Of a stretch of DNA of 64,000 nucleotides, positions 10,331-20,812 are shown in pieces (position 1 is the stretch's first letter; each line of letters begins with the position of its first letter). The stretch spans positions 171,744 through 235,743 of the forward strand of contig NMRB01000205.1 of NCBI GenBank assembly GCA_002633025.1, given 5' to 3'. Both the position numbers and the translations under genes were made by a program. The DNA comes from Notospermus geniculatus. Taxonomy: Eukaryota; Nemertea; Pilidiophora; Heteronemertea; Lineidae. The notes beneath the pieces were generated by a model. That model ran no database searches, had not been told where the DNA came from, and was given only the letters and a program-made list of their open reading frames with translations.

Positions 10331-11694
10331 GACTTGGGTTTTACTGACCACAATTTTTGATGACGTCATCGAGCTGGTGTCCCATACATTGATGATGTCA
10401 GTAGTTTAGGAGAAGAATGTCTTGTGACCCTTTTTTGAAGCCAAGAACTGGGAGCGTTGCAAGTCCAGAAACAGCTCTGTATTTTATCGAATTTCTAAAT
10501 GGGGTGTGGTAAAAAGTAAATATGGCAAAAAGAAGGAAGCATTACATTCAATCGTTCAGAAGGTATGGGGTAAGTGTTAAGAATTCTGCTGATGAGCCCC
10601 TTGTGTTTGAAAGATTTGAGGGCCTTTGTATTGGGCAGTAAACTGGCCCTGTATGCAGGCATTGGGCATAGGCTCTTATTGATTTGGAGGTGTAGGTCTA
10701 CATGTGCACATACTGGGTGTAGCCTAGTGTGGTGTAATATCCTGAAGTCTGGTAGGCCATGTAAAGTATTGTCAGTTGGGATTTCTGCATTGTACAGGCC
10801 GTAAGCACAGGAACCAACTGTACAAATGCACTAGGCCCAGGTTTGTTTACCCCTTCTGAGCTGTCATGGGCCGACTTTCGCAGGATGTCTAATGTAGTGT
10901 AACAGAAAAACGTTACATATACACCTGTCGAAGTTCATCAAATTTTCTCCAAACTACGACCAGTTATAACTAAGTAGTGGCACTTTTCCAATAATTAAGA
11001 TCCGTAAATAGTTTCCAGCCATGATTCCTGACTTGACCCTTGAAACGTTCACTTTGTGATCACTTTTATTCATTCCAACCAAATCTACCGTTCGCCACGA
11101 AGGAATAATCGGCGGTAGTGACACCATGCGGCGCAATTGTAACTACTAATGCTTTGATGAAATGACAGATGTCATGGAATGGAGATGTTTACATCCACGT
11201 TTAAAAATAGACAGCCAATCACAAGCGAGAAAATTACAGGCCGCATGGTGTCAGTGATGAGAGAATCCGGTCTTCTGCAAGTGGTTAATTAGACCCTGAC
11301 AGAGTGAATTACCGGAATATTTCTCGTTTCCAAATTCGCTCTGCGATGGCGGCCATCTTTTTTTGTCCGATCCAACCCGAGTTTCGGCGGATAGGTCCGA
11401 GGGGCTAGCGAGCGGTCCCTCGTCGAATCAGAGTCGAGTTCCTATTAACCAATAGCGCCATATTTCGTATACATGTGTTACGGAATCGCCCTTGAGCTTT
11501 CGAGTGGGCGATATTGAAATTCAGAAGCGTCGTACAGTGACGCAAACGCCTTTCCGAGATATATTAATGCGCGGTAAAATATCTCGGGGGAGGCGTACTG
11601 TACAACCGCTCCTTTTGTGACGATTCCCATGATCTGGTCAATCTCAACGATACTAAAAGCCAACGCCCACTCACGGTTATAATAATAATGAAAG
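10331..11694. other. no recognisable feature
   Basis: No repeat pair or RNA gene is seen. A 106-codon minus-strand frame at 11478-11798 looks protein-like, but it runs into the diverged inverted repeat at 11695 and matches no family I know. Confidence 0.4.
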
Positions 11695-11942
11695 CGACCT
11701 TTCCAACAAAGATGGTTGCCTAATTGTTCCCACATGACGTCGTGGCCATTCATTGTCCAAGCATGATATAACACTACCAAACGTATCCTCTCAGACAATT
11801 AATTTACCTAAAACTTTGTGCCCATGACATATCATGCCCATATCAAACCATGACCCGCTTAGCCAGTGGCCATTGAATGGTGTCAAGCTTCTGACGTCAT
11901 ATGGTGAGAACTGTTTGACCGCCATCTTTGTTGGAATGGGGC
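11695..11942. repeat. diverged inverted repeat
   Basis: CCTTTCCAACAAAGATGG (11698-11715) is mirrored by CCATCTTTGTTGGAAT (11924-11939). TGACGTC and GTGGCCATTCA also recur inverted inside the arms. It looks like an old foldback with decayed arms. Confidence 0.5.
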
Positions 11943-12045
11943 CTGTTTCATAAAGTGATTTTAAGCTAATGGAACTATTAACTCAATGCATTTTCCATTT
12001 GATTAAAGGTACCATTAGCTTAAAGTCACTTTATGAAACAGGCCC
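11938..12045. mobile_element. foldback MITE, GGGCCTGTTTCATAAAGTGA ends
   Basis: This 108-bp hairpin element has termini GGGCCTGTTTCATAAAGTGA and TCACTTTATGAAACAGGCCC, and the arms also pair at TTAAGCTAATGG. It shares only the general ..TTCATAAA.. style with 22235-22350. Confidence 0.85.
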
Positions 12046-12066
12046 ATGGTCTGTCTCTACTTGTCA

Positions 12067-12333
12067 AGTATGATTTACCCTAACTTCGACATGGCAAAGT
12101 GCCAAGCCTGTGCAACAGACACCATAAAGTGAACACAATGATTAAACCACAAACCACAGTATTTACCAGTTGACTGAGTACAACCTTGGATTTGCTATAG
12201 GCTCATGGAAAGTAAACCAATTTACCCGAACATCATTAGGTAACTTACTGCGACATGGATTATTTACCACTGACTTGTGCACATTTCCAAGCTTGGCACT
12301 TTGCCCATGTTGAAGTTAGGGTGAATCATGCTT
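12067..12333. mobile_element. foldback element, GTATGATTTACCCTAACTTC arms
   Basis: The left arm words TGATTTACCCTAACTTCGAC and GGCAAAGTGCCAAGC are mirrored at 12290-12332. The central part is AT-rich with no coding signal. Only one copy was found. Confidence 0.75.
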
Positions 12334-13552
12334 TAACTTTGTTACGTTGGCAATGACTCGTACTTCACCTTCGAATTCGTTTGTTCTATATGTATCGAGA
12401 TCTCGGCTAGAAATAAGTCCCTGGGAAATACATGTATGTGATCACGTGCTGTGATATAGAAAATCCAATTTTGCGTTAGGAAATTAAAAGTTATCAAATT
12501 TCTGGCTGACATATTAGAAAAAAGAATTATCATAAAAAAATGATAGACGTTCGAACTTCGAAGGTATTTAGTGAACGCTCCTAAAACCAGTTATTATCAG
12601 ACCCTGACTCATTTTCGTCAACGCCCAACGTCCTGGACTGACGGGGACGAGGTCCGATCAAGAAAGCTTCGGTCACGTCACATTTTAAGCCTGGTGAGGT
12701 TAGCAAAGTTCTCTGTATTCACCAGAACTTCAGGGTCGAACTTCAATTCGATTCTACATCTCGTCGTCGTCACGTCAGCATAACCGTAATTTATGTTTTT
12801 CTCGTGGGATTTGTCGGCTGGCTTTCCACACCTCGATGTCGCGTAATCGATACACCTGGTGGCGAGATTGTGTCGCGTCATCGCCTCAGTGCGGTTGATA
12901 AGCCAGAGCTTCGCTGCCACGTGCTCTAAGACGGCTTGGCCAGTGCAGATACAGCTTTGGGACGGTATACTGGTATACCTGGAAACGTTTGGACTTAACG
13001 CGACGGAGTTGGTGAGATTACGAAAAGAAAAGGTAGGATTTCTACGTATTTTTCCATATTTCGTCCTCATATATGCTCATGTTTAGATTGCCCCATCACA
13101 CTGAGTTAGTTCTCAGCACGTTCTTGAAAATGTTGCCGAACGGGCTCAAACTGTGTGCGAACGGAGTGGACGTAGTGGCAACTTTTTACAGTCTTTTTAC
13201 GAACTTCGTGGAGGGGCTTGGACGGGAAGGGTGCTCCAGAACTTCGAGGCATTATTTGGCCAATGGTTACACGTTCTATCCCGTTTTACGATTTTTTTAG
13301 GAAGGGGCAGGACTTTTTGCGAACTACTTCTGTGTGACAGTACTTAAGCAAGCTCTAGGTCCAGTTGACACGATGTCAAATGCTGTTGACGTTGTAAACG
13401 TCTCGGCGTTTTTTCCTCCATGCAGGAGAAAAATAAAGTTTTTTTGTACCATTTGTTGCGCTTAGGTGGCATTGAAATGCCAAAGAAATTTTCATATCTG
13501 TCAAAGAAATCACAAACTTTTCTTCATTTATCATGAAATGTGTGCCAAATCG
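12334..13552. other. no recognisable feature
   Basis: Frames on both strands near 12678-13086 overlap each other and resemble no known family. The sequence is slightly richer in GC at 12600-12970. I see no splice-supported exon. Confidence 0.35.
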
Positions 13553-13754
13553 AAAAAGGGGCTGTTCGTTTTCGTCAGTTGAGGAATCTGAGTTGTGATC
13601 CTTGGGAAAATGGAAAAAGCTATGAAGCTGCAAATTGCAGCGATTATTCTGTACAGCACAACAAATAATCCCTGCAATTTGCAAGTGCATTTCCTGTTTT
13701 CCCAAGGATCACAACTCAGATTTCTCAAGTGACGAAAATGGACAGCCCCTTTTC
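13553..13754. mobile_element. foldback MITE, AAAGGGGCTGTTC family, copy 1
   Basis: The ends AAAAAGGGGCTGTTC and GACAGCCCCTTTTC pair, and GAGTTGTGATCCTTGGGAAA pairs with TTTCCCAAGGATCACAACTC. The central ACAGCACAACAAATAATCCC spacer is shared with 15938-16143. Confidence 0.8.
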
Positions 13755-13945
13755 TTAGAATATCCGTTGAAGTCTGCTCTTCTTGTTGAAATGATGTGTC
13801 GACTTGCTTCAGCCAAAGATATATCGTACTGTTTTCTTTACTTCTTTTGCTTTCGACTTTTTGGTGAAAATAGGGAGTTTAAGCGATTGACGTGCCTAGT
13901 ACTAACGTTAACGCTATTCGTTTGGCTTCACCATAGTGATGATAA

Positions 13946-14012
13946 AAGTAAAGAGTCGTCTCCTAATTTCGCAAATTTTCGACCCCAACCGGGGTCTTCC
14001 TCAGGCACTTTC
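13946..14012 (-). ncRNA. hammerhead-like motif, minus strand (partly decayed)
   Basis: On the minus strand CTGAGGA (13998-14004) is followed by the GACCCC/GGGGTC hairpin, GAAA (13977-13980) and a perfect ATTT-GCG-AAAT stem III. The expected cleavage dinucleotide reads UA, and the TGC half of stem I is unpaired. The core is intact but the copy is probably weak or inactive. Confidence 0.45.
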
Positions 14013-14566
14013 TAGTAGATATCCCACATGTGAATGAGCTGGATCCCAGTAATGGATCTGTAGTTACATGTACATGTATAATAAAGAAACCCTGAAAAAA
14101 CAGGAAAGGGTGAAAAGTTTAGGTTGCCTAAAAGGTTGAATAGGAACAAGGTCCCATTGTTGGGTGCTGGAGCTGATTACAAAGAGAAGACCTGTTATTA
14201 GTAGACGCGTGATTAGGCTGAAAGAAAGGAGTTTCATAAATAATGGCTTGTGTAATTTATAATGAGTACTCATTATACTCATTTATAATGAGTAATCATT
14301 ATACTAGTAAATTACATAAGCCATAATTTATAGAACTCCTTTCTTTCAGCCTAATCACGCGTCTACTTATAACAGACCTATCTGTACAGGTCTTCTCTTT
14401 GTAATCAGCTCCAGCACCCAAAAATGAGGTCTTGTTTCTATTCAATTCCTACAGTCAACCTATACTTTTCACACCTACATGTACCTGTTTTTTCAGGCTT
14501 TCTTTATTATAACTAAAGATCCATAATTGGGATCCAGTTCATTCACTTCTGGGATCTCTACTATAG

Positions 14567-14626
14567 AAAGTGCCTGAGGAAGACCCCGGTTGGGGTCGAA
14601 AATTTCCGAAATTCGCAGAAGACTTT
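14567..14626 (+). ncRNA. type I hammerhead ribozyme candidate (best copy)
   Basis: Stem I: TGC (14571-14573) pairs with GCA (14615-14617), then a GAAGA bulge, then AAAG (14567-14570) pairs with CTTT (14623-14626). Core: CTGAGGA (14574-14580). Stem II: GACCCC-GGTT-GGGGTC (14582-14597), after one extra A. Then GAAA (14598-14601), stem III ATTT-CCG-AAAT (14602-14612), and UC (14613-14614) as the predicted cleavage site. All conserved hammerhead positions are present apart from the extra A. Cleavage is predicted after C14614. Confidence 0.6.
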
Positions 14627-14914
14627 ACTTTTACTATCATTTTGTGTGTCGTTTTTGAGCTTTGTTGGACATCGCCTCAACACATACATGTAGCATTGTT
14701 AAAGTTACTGCTAGCGTTACGACAAGAGAGAGTTTTAGAGGTCCTCCAGCTAAGGTAACACAAACGTTAACGTTATTTTTTTACATTGCCAATGTACGTC
14801 AGAAATACATTTAGCGTTAGCGTTAATGTTATCTTTAACGGGGCAATTTCTTAAACTCTCGAATCTCTGAAACTCACAGTACGTTAGGAAAAAAACCATA
14901 AAGTTTCATCATTA

Positions 14915-15187
14915 AAGCTAGGAATCCACTGCTGATTTTCTGCGTTGCGACTTGCTTTGCAACCTGCTACATGTACCTGCGATTGAATACGATCGCAAAG
15001 AACTAGGAACTGATACCGTGGTCGCCGACCGATTGCCGACTGAAATTGACTCCACATCTTCGCCATTGATAGAAATCACGCCCAGCGAGTCCACAACGGC
15101 GATCGAGTGCCCAGTTGCAACGCAATCCAGTTGCAAAGCAAGTCGCAACGCAAAATCAGCTTGAAAATCAATGGTGGATTCCTAGCT
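14915..15187. mobile_element. foldback MITE between TAA and TTA, AGCTAGGAATCCAC ends
   Basis: The ends AGCTAGGAATCCAC and GTGGATTCCTAGCT are flanked by TAA and TTA. The inner arms pair GTTGCGACTTGCTTTGCAAC with GTTGCAAAGCAAGTCGCAAC. The AGC... start after TAA matches the style of 17526, 24424, 42011, 44888 and 49824, suggesting a common transposase of the PIF/Harbinger type (inference). Confidence 0.75.
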
Positions 15188-15189
15188 TT

Positions 15190-15937
15190 ACGCTTTTATT
15201 GAGGAGATGGGGTGGAATTCTATGGATTGAGTGTACATGTTTGCAAATTGGAAAGTGGTAATGCCCCTTGCAGTCACCCTACAAGGCATAGTGGAAAAAA
15301 TGAGAAGAAAACGTTGGGGAGGGGACAGTGCTCTAAATCTTCTTCAATCAAATCGCAAACTTGATAGTCCAAACTTATCGCAGACACTGATGTGGAAGGT
15401 AAATTGCTCTGTGTTATTTTTATTGACTATTTCGAGGCCGCTTACTGGGAGATAACAAGGTGAACTTTACAGGGGCAGTGTTTGGGAATTTTTTTCTTAC
15501 ATTTCCAGAAGCTTTTGGAATGCAACAACAAAAATCAATTAAAAATTGAATACAGAAGAAAGGCGCTCTGAGCTAAACAATTGAACCCGTGTTTACTTTG
15601 GATCGTGAAATACCGGGGGCATTTTGGAAGCTGAAAGACAGCGATTGAAATTTCATAGTTATCGACGATCCGAGAATAGTGCCCCATTGAAAGATGCCGA
15701 AAGGCCTAGAATCCAACGAAATAAGACACAGGGATAGTTATTTTTATCAATAGATAACAAACCAGTTATTGTTTTAAGTAACTTTGATATTTAAAAAAAG
15801 AGTAAAGCATTGAGTACATGTAGGCCTACTTCCTTTTTTTCGATGTATTTTCCCTGATTGATCGATAAAAAATGAGGATGCTAGCCTCGGCTATTCGACT
15901 AATCTGTTTTAACTAATCTCAAACGTTAAAAAAGTCG
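15190..15937. other. no recognisable feature
   Basis: This is non-coding sequence with no repeat partner seen. Confidence 0.4.
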
Positions 15938-16143
15938 AAAGGGACTGTTCTTTTTCGTCAATTGAGGAATCTGAGTTGCGATCCTTGTGAAAATGGAGAA
16001 AGCTATGAAGCTGCAAATTGCGGCGATTATTCTGTACAGCACAACAAATAATCCCTGCAATTTGCACATGCATAGCTTTTTCCGTTTTCCCAAGGATCAC
16101 AACTCAAATTCCTCAAGTGACGAAAATGAACAGCGCCCCCTTT
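15938..16143. mobile_element. foldback MITE, AAAGGGGCTGTTC family, copy 2
   Basis: It aligns over its full length with 13553-13754, with the same GAGGAATCTGAGTTG, AAGCTATGAAGCTGC and ACAGCACAACAAATAATCCC blocks. The two copies are about 2.4 kb apart in the same orientation. Confidence 0.8.
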
Positions 16144-16705
16144 AATAAAGACGTCAAAACCTTGGAATTGCTCCAAGTCAAAACGTAGGGGAAGTGTGGG
16201 ATATTTCCTTGTTATCAAAGGGCATGACCATAGCGATCTTTTATTTTATCTTGTCGTGCTCCTGACCAATTTATATCTTTATAGTTCAGTTTGTACATGT
16301 AGTTCTGAGTATAACTGTGTTAGCCAAATACATGTACATGTACATGTAAATGAAATGACGTCAAGAAGTAACCATAATGAGTTTGCGACGTCATTCAGGA
16401 AAAGTCAAAATTTGGGTGAGATCTCAAAGTAATGTAGGAGTGAGTATATTGGGACATTTTTTTTGGCGTAACATTACAAAACGAAACTTCCAAGTACGGT
16501 ACGGCAGAAGTAGTTGAAAGTGCGGGACATTTGCTAGTAGTGATGTCACCTTTCGACGTCACGCACGAAAAAAATAATCAAAACTTTGAAAACCCAAATT
16601 GGCGGGGAAGATCTGGGGGATTTTGTCTAGTCATAACATCAAGAAATAGCTCTGTAACCTGAAGTCATACCCGAAATAGACGTATATACATGTAAGCCAT
16701 CAGAG
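16144..16705. other. no recognisable feature
   Basis: A run of ACATGTACATGTACATGTA lies near 16329-16347. Nothing else can be supported. Confidence 0.4.
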
Positions 16706-16966
16706 AGTGAAAAACTCTGCTTCATCAAAATGACGAACTTAGGTTCGTTTTCCATTATCACCAAACTGAGTACATGTATCTAAATTCGTCAAAATGACAA
16801 GCCCAGGTTCGTCATTTTGACGAACCCTTGTTTATGTTCGTCAAGGGTTCGTCAAAATGACGAATGTGGACTTGTCATTTTGACGAATTTAGATACTAGT
16901 ACTCGGTGATACTAGTAATGGAAAACGAACCTGAGTTCGTCGTTTTGACGAAGCAGAGTTTTTCAA
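16706..16966. mobile_element. foldback MITE, TTCGTCATTTTGACGAA family, copy 1
   Basis: Termini TGAAAAACTCTGCTTC and GAAGCAGAGTTTTTCA pair. Inside, the near-palindrome TTCGTCATTTTGACGAA is repeated in both orientations, and GGTTCGTTTTCCAT pairs with ATGGAAAACGAACC. Related copies are at 20813-21588 and 31041-31286. Confidence 0.85.
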
Positions 16967-17069
16967 TGATTACTGACTGATATAGCACATGCATGTTTCA
17001 TTCTTTGTGTAGCTTTGCTGCTTTTTTCACACTGTACATAACGTTGGTCCAACACGTCGGAAACTCCAC

Positions 17070-17212
17070 GGCCGTATGCACCAAAGAAGATTATCTTGAA
17101 CTCAGGTTGAGCCACAACTTTTCAGTTGTTCAGGTTTGCCAGGGCATGATGTGACATTGGAAAAGTTGTGGCTAAACCTGAGTTTAAGATAATATTTGTT
17201 GGTGCATACGGC
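17070..17212. mobile_element. foldback MITE, GGCCGTATGCACCAA family, copy 1
   Basis: The ends GGCCGTATGCACCAA and TTGGTGCATACGGCC pair; the arms continue through AAGATTATCTTGAACTCAGG and GAGCCACAACTTTTC. The centre reads CAGGGCATGATGTGACA. Full and partial copies are at 35428-35574 and 38611-38725. Confidence 0.85.
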
Positions 17213-17294
17213 CCTCAATGTTTCAAGTAGTGAAACACAAACGAACAAATAATGTAAACTTGTCTGAAATTTACGTGTGTTTCTCGGGTCACAT

Positions 17295-17364
17295 GAGGTC
17301 CAGGAATGAAGTTGATTTCGTATTTCGTACTTCGTATTTCGTTACATTTGCGAAACCTCACTAA
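17295..17364. mobile_element. terminal fragment of the TAGTGAGGTTT family
   Basis: AGGTCCAGGAATGAAGTTG.TTTCGTATTTCGTACTTCG and the end GCGAAACCTCACTA match the right end of 23940-24290. Only this terminus is present. Confidence 0.65.
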
Positions 17365-17404
17365 AAGCCAGTCATCATATACGTAATATATGAGGGGACC
17401 ACAA

Positions 17405-17688
17405 ATAGGGAGTTTAAGAGATCGCACGCTAACGATAACGTTTACGTTAACGCTATTCCTTGCATGTATTTCATGTACATAAAATATTTTTAACGTAAAT
17501 GTTATCGTTAGCGTGTGATCTCTAAAGCGGGTGATCCACTGTTGCGATTTTGGCTTGAGACGGGGTTGCGTTCCCTTGCGATTACCTTATAAGGACTTCC
17601 GATTGCCATATAAGGTAACCGCAAGGGAACGCAACCCCGTCTCAAGCCAAAATCGCAACAGTGGATCACCCGCTTTAAACTCCCTAAT
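17405..17688. mobile_element. foldback MITE TAGGGAGTTTAA, split by a nested element
   Basis: The left arm TAGGGAGTTTAAGAGATC.CACGCTAACGATAACG is mirrored by CGTTATCGTTAGCGTG.GATCTC, then interrupted at 17526-17674, then completed by TTAAACTCCCTA. The nested insertion therefore landed in the right arm. Confidence 0.75.
17526..17674. mobile_element. foldback MITE AGCGGGTGATCC, copy 1 (nested)
   Basis: This nearly perfect hairpin of 149 bp runs from AGCGGGTGATCCACTG to CAGTGGATCACCCGCT, with a GCTTGAGACGGGGTTGCG arm and a central TATAAGGACTTCCG. It aligns along its length with 42011-42159. Confidence 0.85.
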
Positions 17689-17696
17689 ATATTACA

Positions 17697-17820
17697 GTTT
17701 TCGCAAAGCGCCCGAAACGCCAACGCGAACGTCTATCCTTTTGTTCGGTGCTCTCTTTCTGGCATCGAACAATGGGTTTGGCGTTCGCGTGGGCGTTTCG
17801 GGGGCTTTGCAAAAACTCCC
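17697..17820. mobile_element. foldback MITE, GCAAAGCCCCCGAAACG family, copy 2
   Basis: TTTTCGCAAAGCGCCCGAAACG pairs with CGTTTCGGGGGCTTTGC near the right end GAGTTTTTGC (read inverted). It shares the CGCCAACGCGAACG block with 7938-8048. Confidence 0.8.
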
Positions 17821-18230
17821 AATTTCCAGAGCAGTTGTGCCTTTTTGCAAAACAAACGAGACAGATGTATTTTTTTTATTTCCTTACTTGGTTCTTTTGA
17901 TCTTCCGCGGCAGAAGAAATGATATCGCCCGACAATGTCGGTGACTGCGTCGACACTCACCAGCGCAGACTCGCCCCAGAGTGAGTATGCATTCGCGGCG
18001 AATTAACTTAACGGAAGCCGAGCGCCGAAACAAGATCCGGCCCTGAAAATGGTTATTGCATTTGCTATGTAGAATAGAGAGACGGACACTCCGGCGTATT
18101 GCTGTTATTTTATGCGGATTCCTCGGGGATTCTAGTTTGTGTGTCTGAGAAGGGATATAGGTTTTCAAATCAACGGAGTGCATTAACAGCAACTGTTTGC
18201 AGTGATGTCTTCAGTGAAAATAATAAGGCA

Positions 18231-18385
18231 GGTGTAACATCTGTGAGTGTTTCTGTAGCTCAGTGTTCCCCAACAATAGACGCGGCCTAGAATGGTTATT
18301 GTTGGGTTAGTTGCCGCTTAATCCGCCAGGAGGGAAACAATAAGAAAAACACAGAAATACGGGGAAGACTGATCGACGTTACACC
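18231..18385. mobile_element. GGTGTAAC-ended element, copy 1
   Basis: The ends GGTGTAACATCTGTGAGTG and GATCGACGTTACACC form short terminal inverted repeats. The body is nearly identical to 24851-25005, including GACGCGGCCTAGAATGG. More distant relatives are at 25801-25975, 35119-35287 and in the tandem array at 21589-22127. Confidence 0.85.
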
Positions 18386-18395
18386 GGGTTTATTT

Positions 18396-18490
18396 GGCAA
18401 GCATGCTTGCCAAGCAGTTCACTTTTCGTCCTTATTTGGCAAGCATGCTTGCCATCTAATGCTGAAAATAGTCCTTGTTTGGCAAGCATG
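18396..18490. repeat. 42-bp tandem of a 16-bp palindrome
   Basis: The exact palindrome GGCAAGCATGCTTGCC occurs at 18396-18411 and 18438-18453, and its first half again at 18481-18490. Each copy is preceded by (T)ATTT or GTTT. It starts 10 bp after the end of 18231-18385. Confidence 0.8.
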
Positions 18491-19197
18491 TACTTTAATG
18501 ATGATTATGGAATAAAAGTTTCCTATTTTGACGTCACCATTGGTACAAGGTCACATTAGCGCCTCCTTAAAACCATACGTTCACGAGAGCTATACCCTGG
18601 CCGTCGATTCGTATTTTTTATTGGTGGCATGCTTCCATGTGAAATAATCTGATTGAAGATCAACTGTGATCATAGCACTTTTTCATTATCAAATTGTTGC
18701 AAACAAACTTTCTCAACTCGTGTTTTTACAAAAACATGAATCGACGGTTCGGTTAGCTTCCGTGAACGTACACGTACGAACGTACATGTACACTTTAACG
18801 GCATAATCAGATTCAACGTTTTCTCCACCAACGTTATCAATGGAAGTCAACAATATATGTGGACATTTGAATATCATAATTTTCTCTTATCTCAGTTAGT
18901 GCAGCAAAAGTAAGGTGTTAGGTTTCGGTTTCACAGACGTGTCCGGTGAAAAAAGAATGCTCATTGTTATTCAAAACAAGGGTGCGGCGTTAAATTCCTT
19001 GCATCAGTAAATGAAATTGACACTTCCAGGTTTGTTTCTTTGGTATTCACTGATATTTGTTAATAAAGACTACAAAGTAACTATAGAAAATATATAGAAA
19101 ATATAATAGAGAATGTGTGAAATGCGCAACTTGTTAATGAATGTTAAACGTTCGACTGAATCAATGAAAAATCAATCTGACATTTAATTATCAACTT
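18491..19197. other. no recognisable feature
   Basis: This is non-coding DNA; GAACGTACACGTACGAACGT near 18764-18783 is a short alternating palindromic tract. No gene is seen. Confidence 0.4.
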
Positions 19198-19670
19198 AGG
19201 GACCATCTCAAAATTACCTTGAAGCCAAACAAGTGCAACTTTTTCACTTCTTTCTTGACCCCCTCCCCCCCGAAGTGAAAATTTGGCATCTACATGTAAT
19301 TGGCTTCACTCATGGGTGATATTACACAAGTCTTATTAAAGATGTTGGGTAAGAAGAAAGGGACTAAACAACTTGTTGATTAAAAAAAGTGGGTTTTATT
19401 TGACTGACTTTAAGAACAGTATCCAGAGCAGTCTTGGTATTATATGTACATGTAAGAGTTGACCTCAGTATCAACGTAGTTTTTTTCTCATTATTTCTCA
19501 ATTTTGAAGAAATATGTAATTGTATTTTTTTTTTAAATTCCATGAAGCCAATTTTTTTCAAGAAGCGAAATGGTGCCCATGAAGTTAGCCACCCTCCCCC
19601 NGTTAGCCCCCCCCCCCCCAGTGAAAAAATTACACTTCTTTGGCTTCAAGGTATTTTTGAGACGGTCCCT
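19198..19670. mobile_element. AGGGACCRTCTCAAAA-ended element
   Basis: The termini AGGGACCATCTCAAAAT and ATTTTTGAGACGGTCCCT pair, and the subterminal ACCTTGAAGCCAAA.AAGTG is mirrored. C-rich runs (19261-19270 and about 19594-19619, with one N at 19601) flank the interior. The larger element at 52424-53506 has related ends. Confidence 0.7.
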
Positions 19671-20810
19671 TACTTGCATCAGATCTTGTATCAAAGTCGC
19701 ATCTTTCTAAGTACGATTGATCCAAAGCGCGCAGCGATCGTACCGTACTAGCCTAAGGCATTGCGACATCAATTTATCAATTAAGATACGTGTAATTCTT
19801 ATAATTAGAAATAACTCTCAAATGACTTATATTTATGCCATATACATGTATCGCTTTTTATAGATGCTTCACAACTACGCATCGGGGAACGCCATTTTCT
19901 GATTTCGATTCAAGTTTCAGAAGCCGTGTCGCTTTGGATGCTGAAACCCCTGGGAAAGTGTTCAAATACCACTTCATTTTGCATTCAGTCGACCGAAAAC
20001 ATCCCTCTTTGAGCCGCTTCAAAATGCAGGCCTTTCACAGACAGTCGCATAAATTGTCTGGAGTTTTCCCCATGGCTGACGCGTCCAACAGATCCAAAGC
20101 TCTTTAAAATAAGTATAGCATATTGTAAAGTATTTCCATTCCAGTCGGCATATACAGAGTTGACTCTTTTTCGAACGAAACTGAGACATCAGTCAAGTGA
20201 AAATCGTCGAATATGCTTAACAGGGATGTGACGTCTGCCAGTGTAAACGTATGCCAGTGTTCCCCCTTATTGGGTGATATGAGTAAAACCAAGAATATAT
20301 AAGTACCAAGAATGTACAACTTAGTAATCAATCAAAAGGGTGGGCATTAGGTTACTTTTTCTGATAATAGAGGGCGAACGGTAATTATAGGCCTTCTAAT
20401 TAGATAACCAATGAGTAGATTTAACTATTGTTGACTGGATTGTATTATCTAGAATATCATCAACATTCTTATGTAAAGTTACAGACATATTTATACTGGC
20501 ATACAATTTTTTGATTTTGGTGAAACCATGGATTTGTTGTATAGGTCAGAGTGCCCGACCCTGAGATCAAGTACGATATCAATTTGTCGAAAATATGGTC
20601 CATTCCAAACTGCCCTGTAGCTCGGTTATTTCTGAGTGCATGTAACTATGGGAGGTGTCATTTTGTTCGTAATGATCTTCTCTACACAATAACCCTTCAC
20701 AAATTAAGATTCCTTCGGTTATAGAGTCACCAGAGGCAAATTAGTAAACTCACTTTTTGGCACAATTCGGAGTTGTACATTCTTGGCACTTATATATTCT
20801 TGGTAAAACC
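19671..20810. other. no recognisable gene; one repeat remnant
   Basis: Around 20220-20290 GTGACGTCTGCCAGTGTAAAC and GTTCCCCCTTATTGGGTGATA resemble the left part of the GGTGTAAC family. A 90-codon frame at 19835-20107 resembles no family I know. Confidence 0.4.
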
Positions 20811-20812
20811 TA

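Larger units (their letters stand above)
13946..14660. mobile_element. large foldback with a hammerhead-like core in each arm
   Basis: Two arms of roughly 320 bp run head to head, centred near 14290 on TATAATGAGTA repeats. Each arm contains GCTCCAGCACCCAA, GCCTAATCACGCGT, GGATCCAG and then AGTGCCTGAGGAAGACCCC at its outer end. The left core is on the minus strand and the right one on the plus strand. The outer tail CATTTTGTGTGTCG is the tail shared by the set. A single-arm relative lies at 34620-34945. There is no coding frame. Confidence 0.75.

Noticed and set aside
11478-11798. 106-codon minus-strand frame of protein-like composition
   Set aside because: It overlaps a diverged inverted repeat and has no recognisable motif.
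12678-13070. 130-codon minus-strand frame
   Set aside because: No family is recognised, there are competing frames on the other strand and there is no splice evidence; kept only as unassigned.
17531-17944. 137-codon plus-strand frame
   Set aside because: It runs through two foldback MITEs (17526-17674 and 17697-17820).
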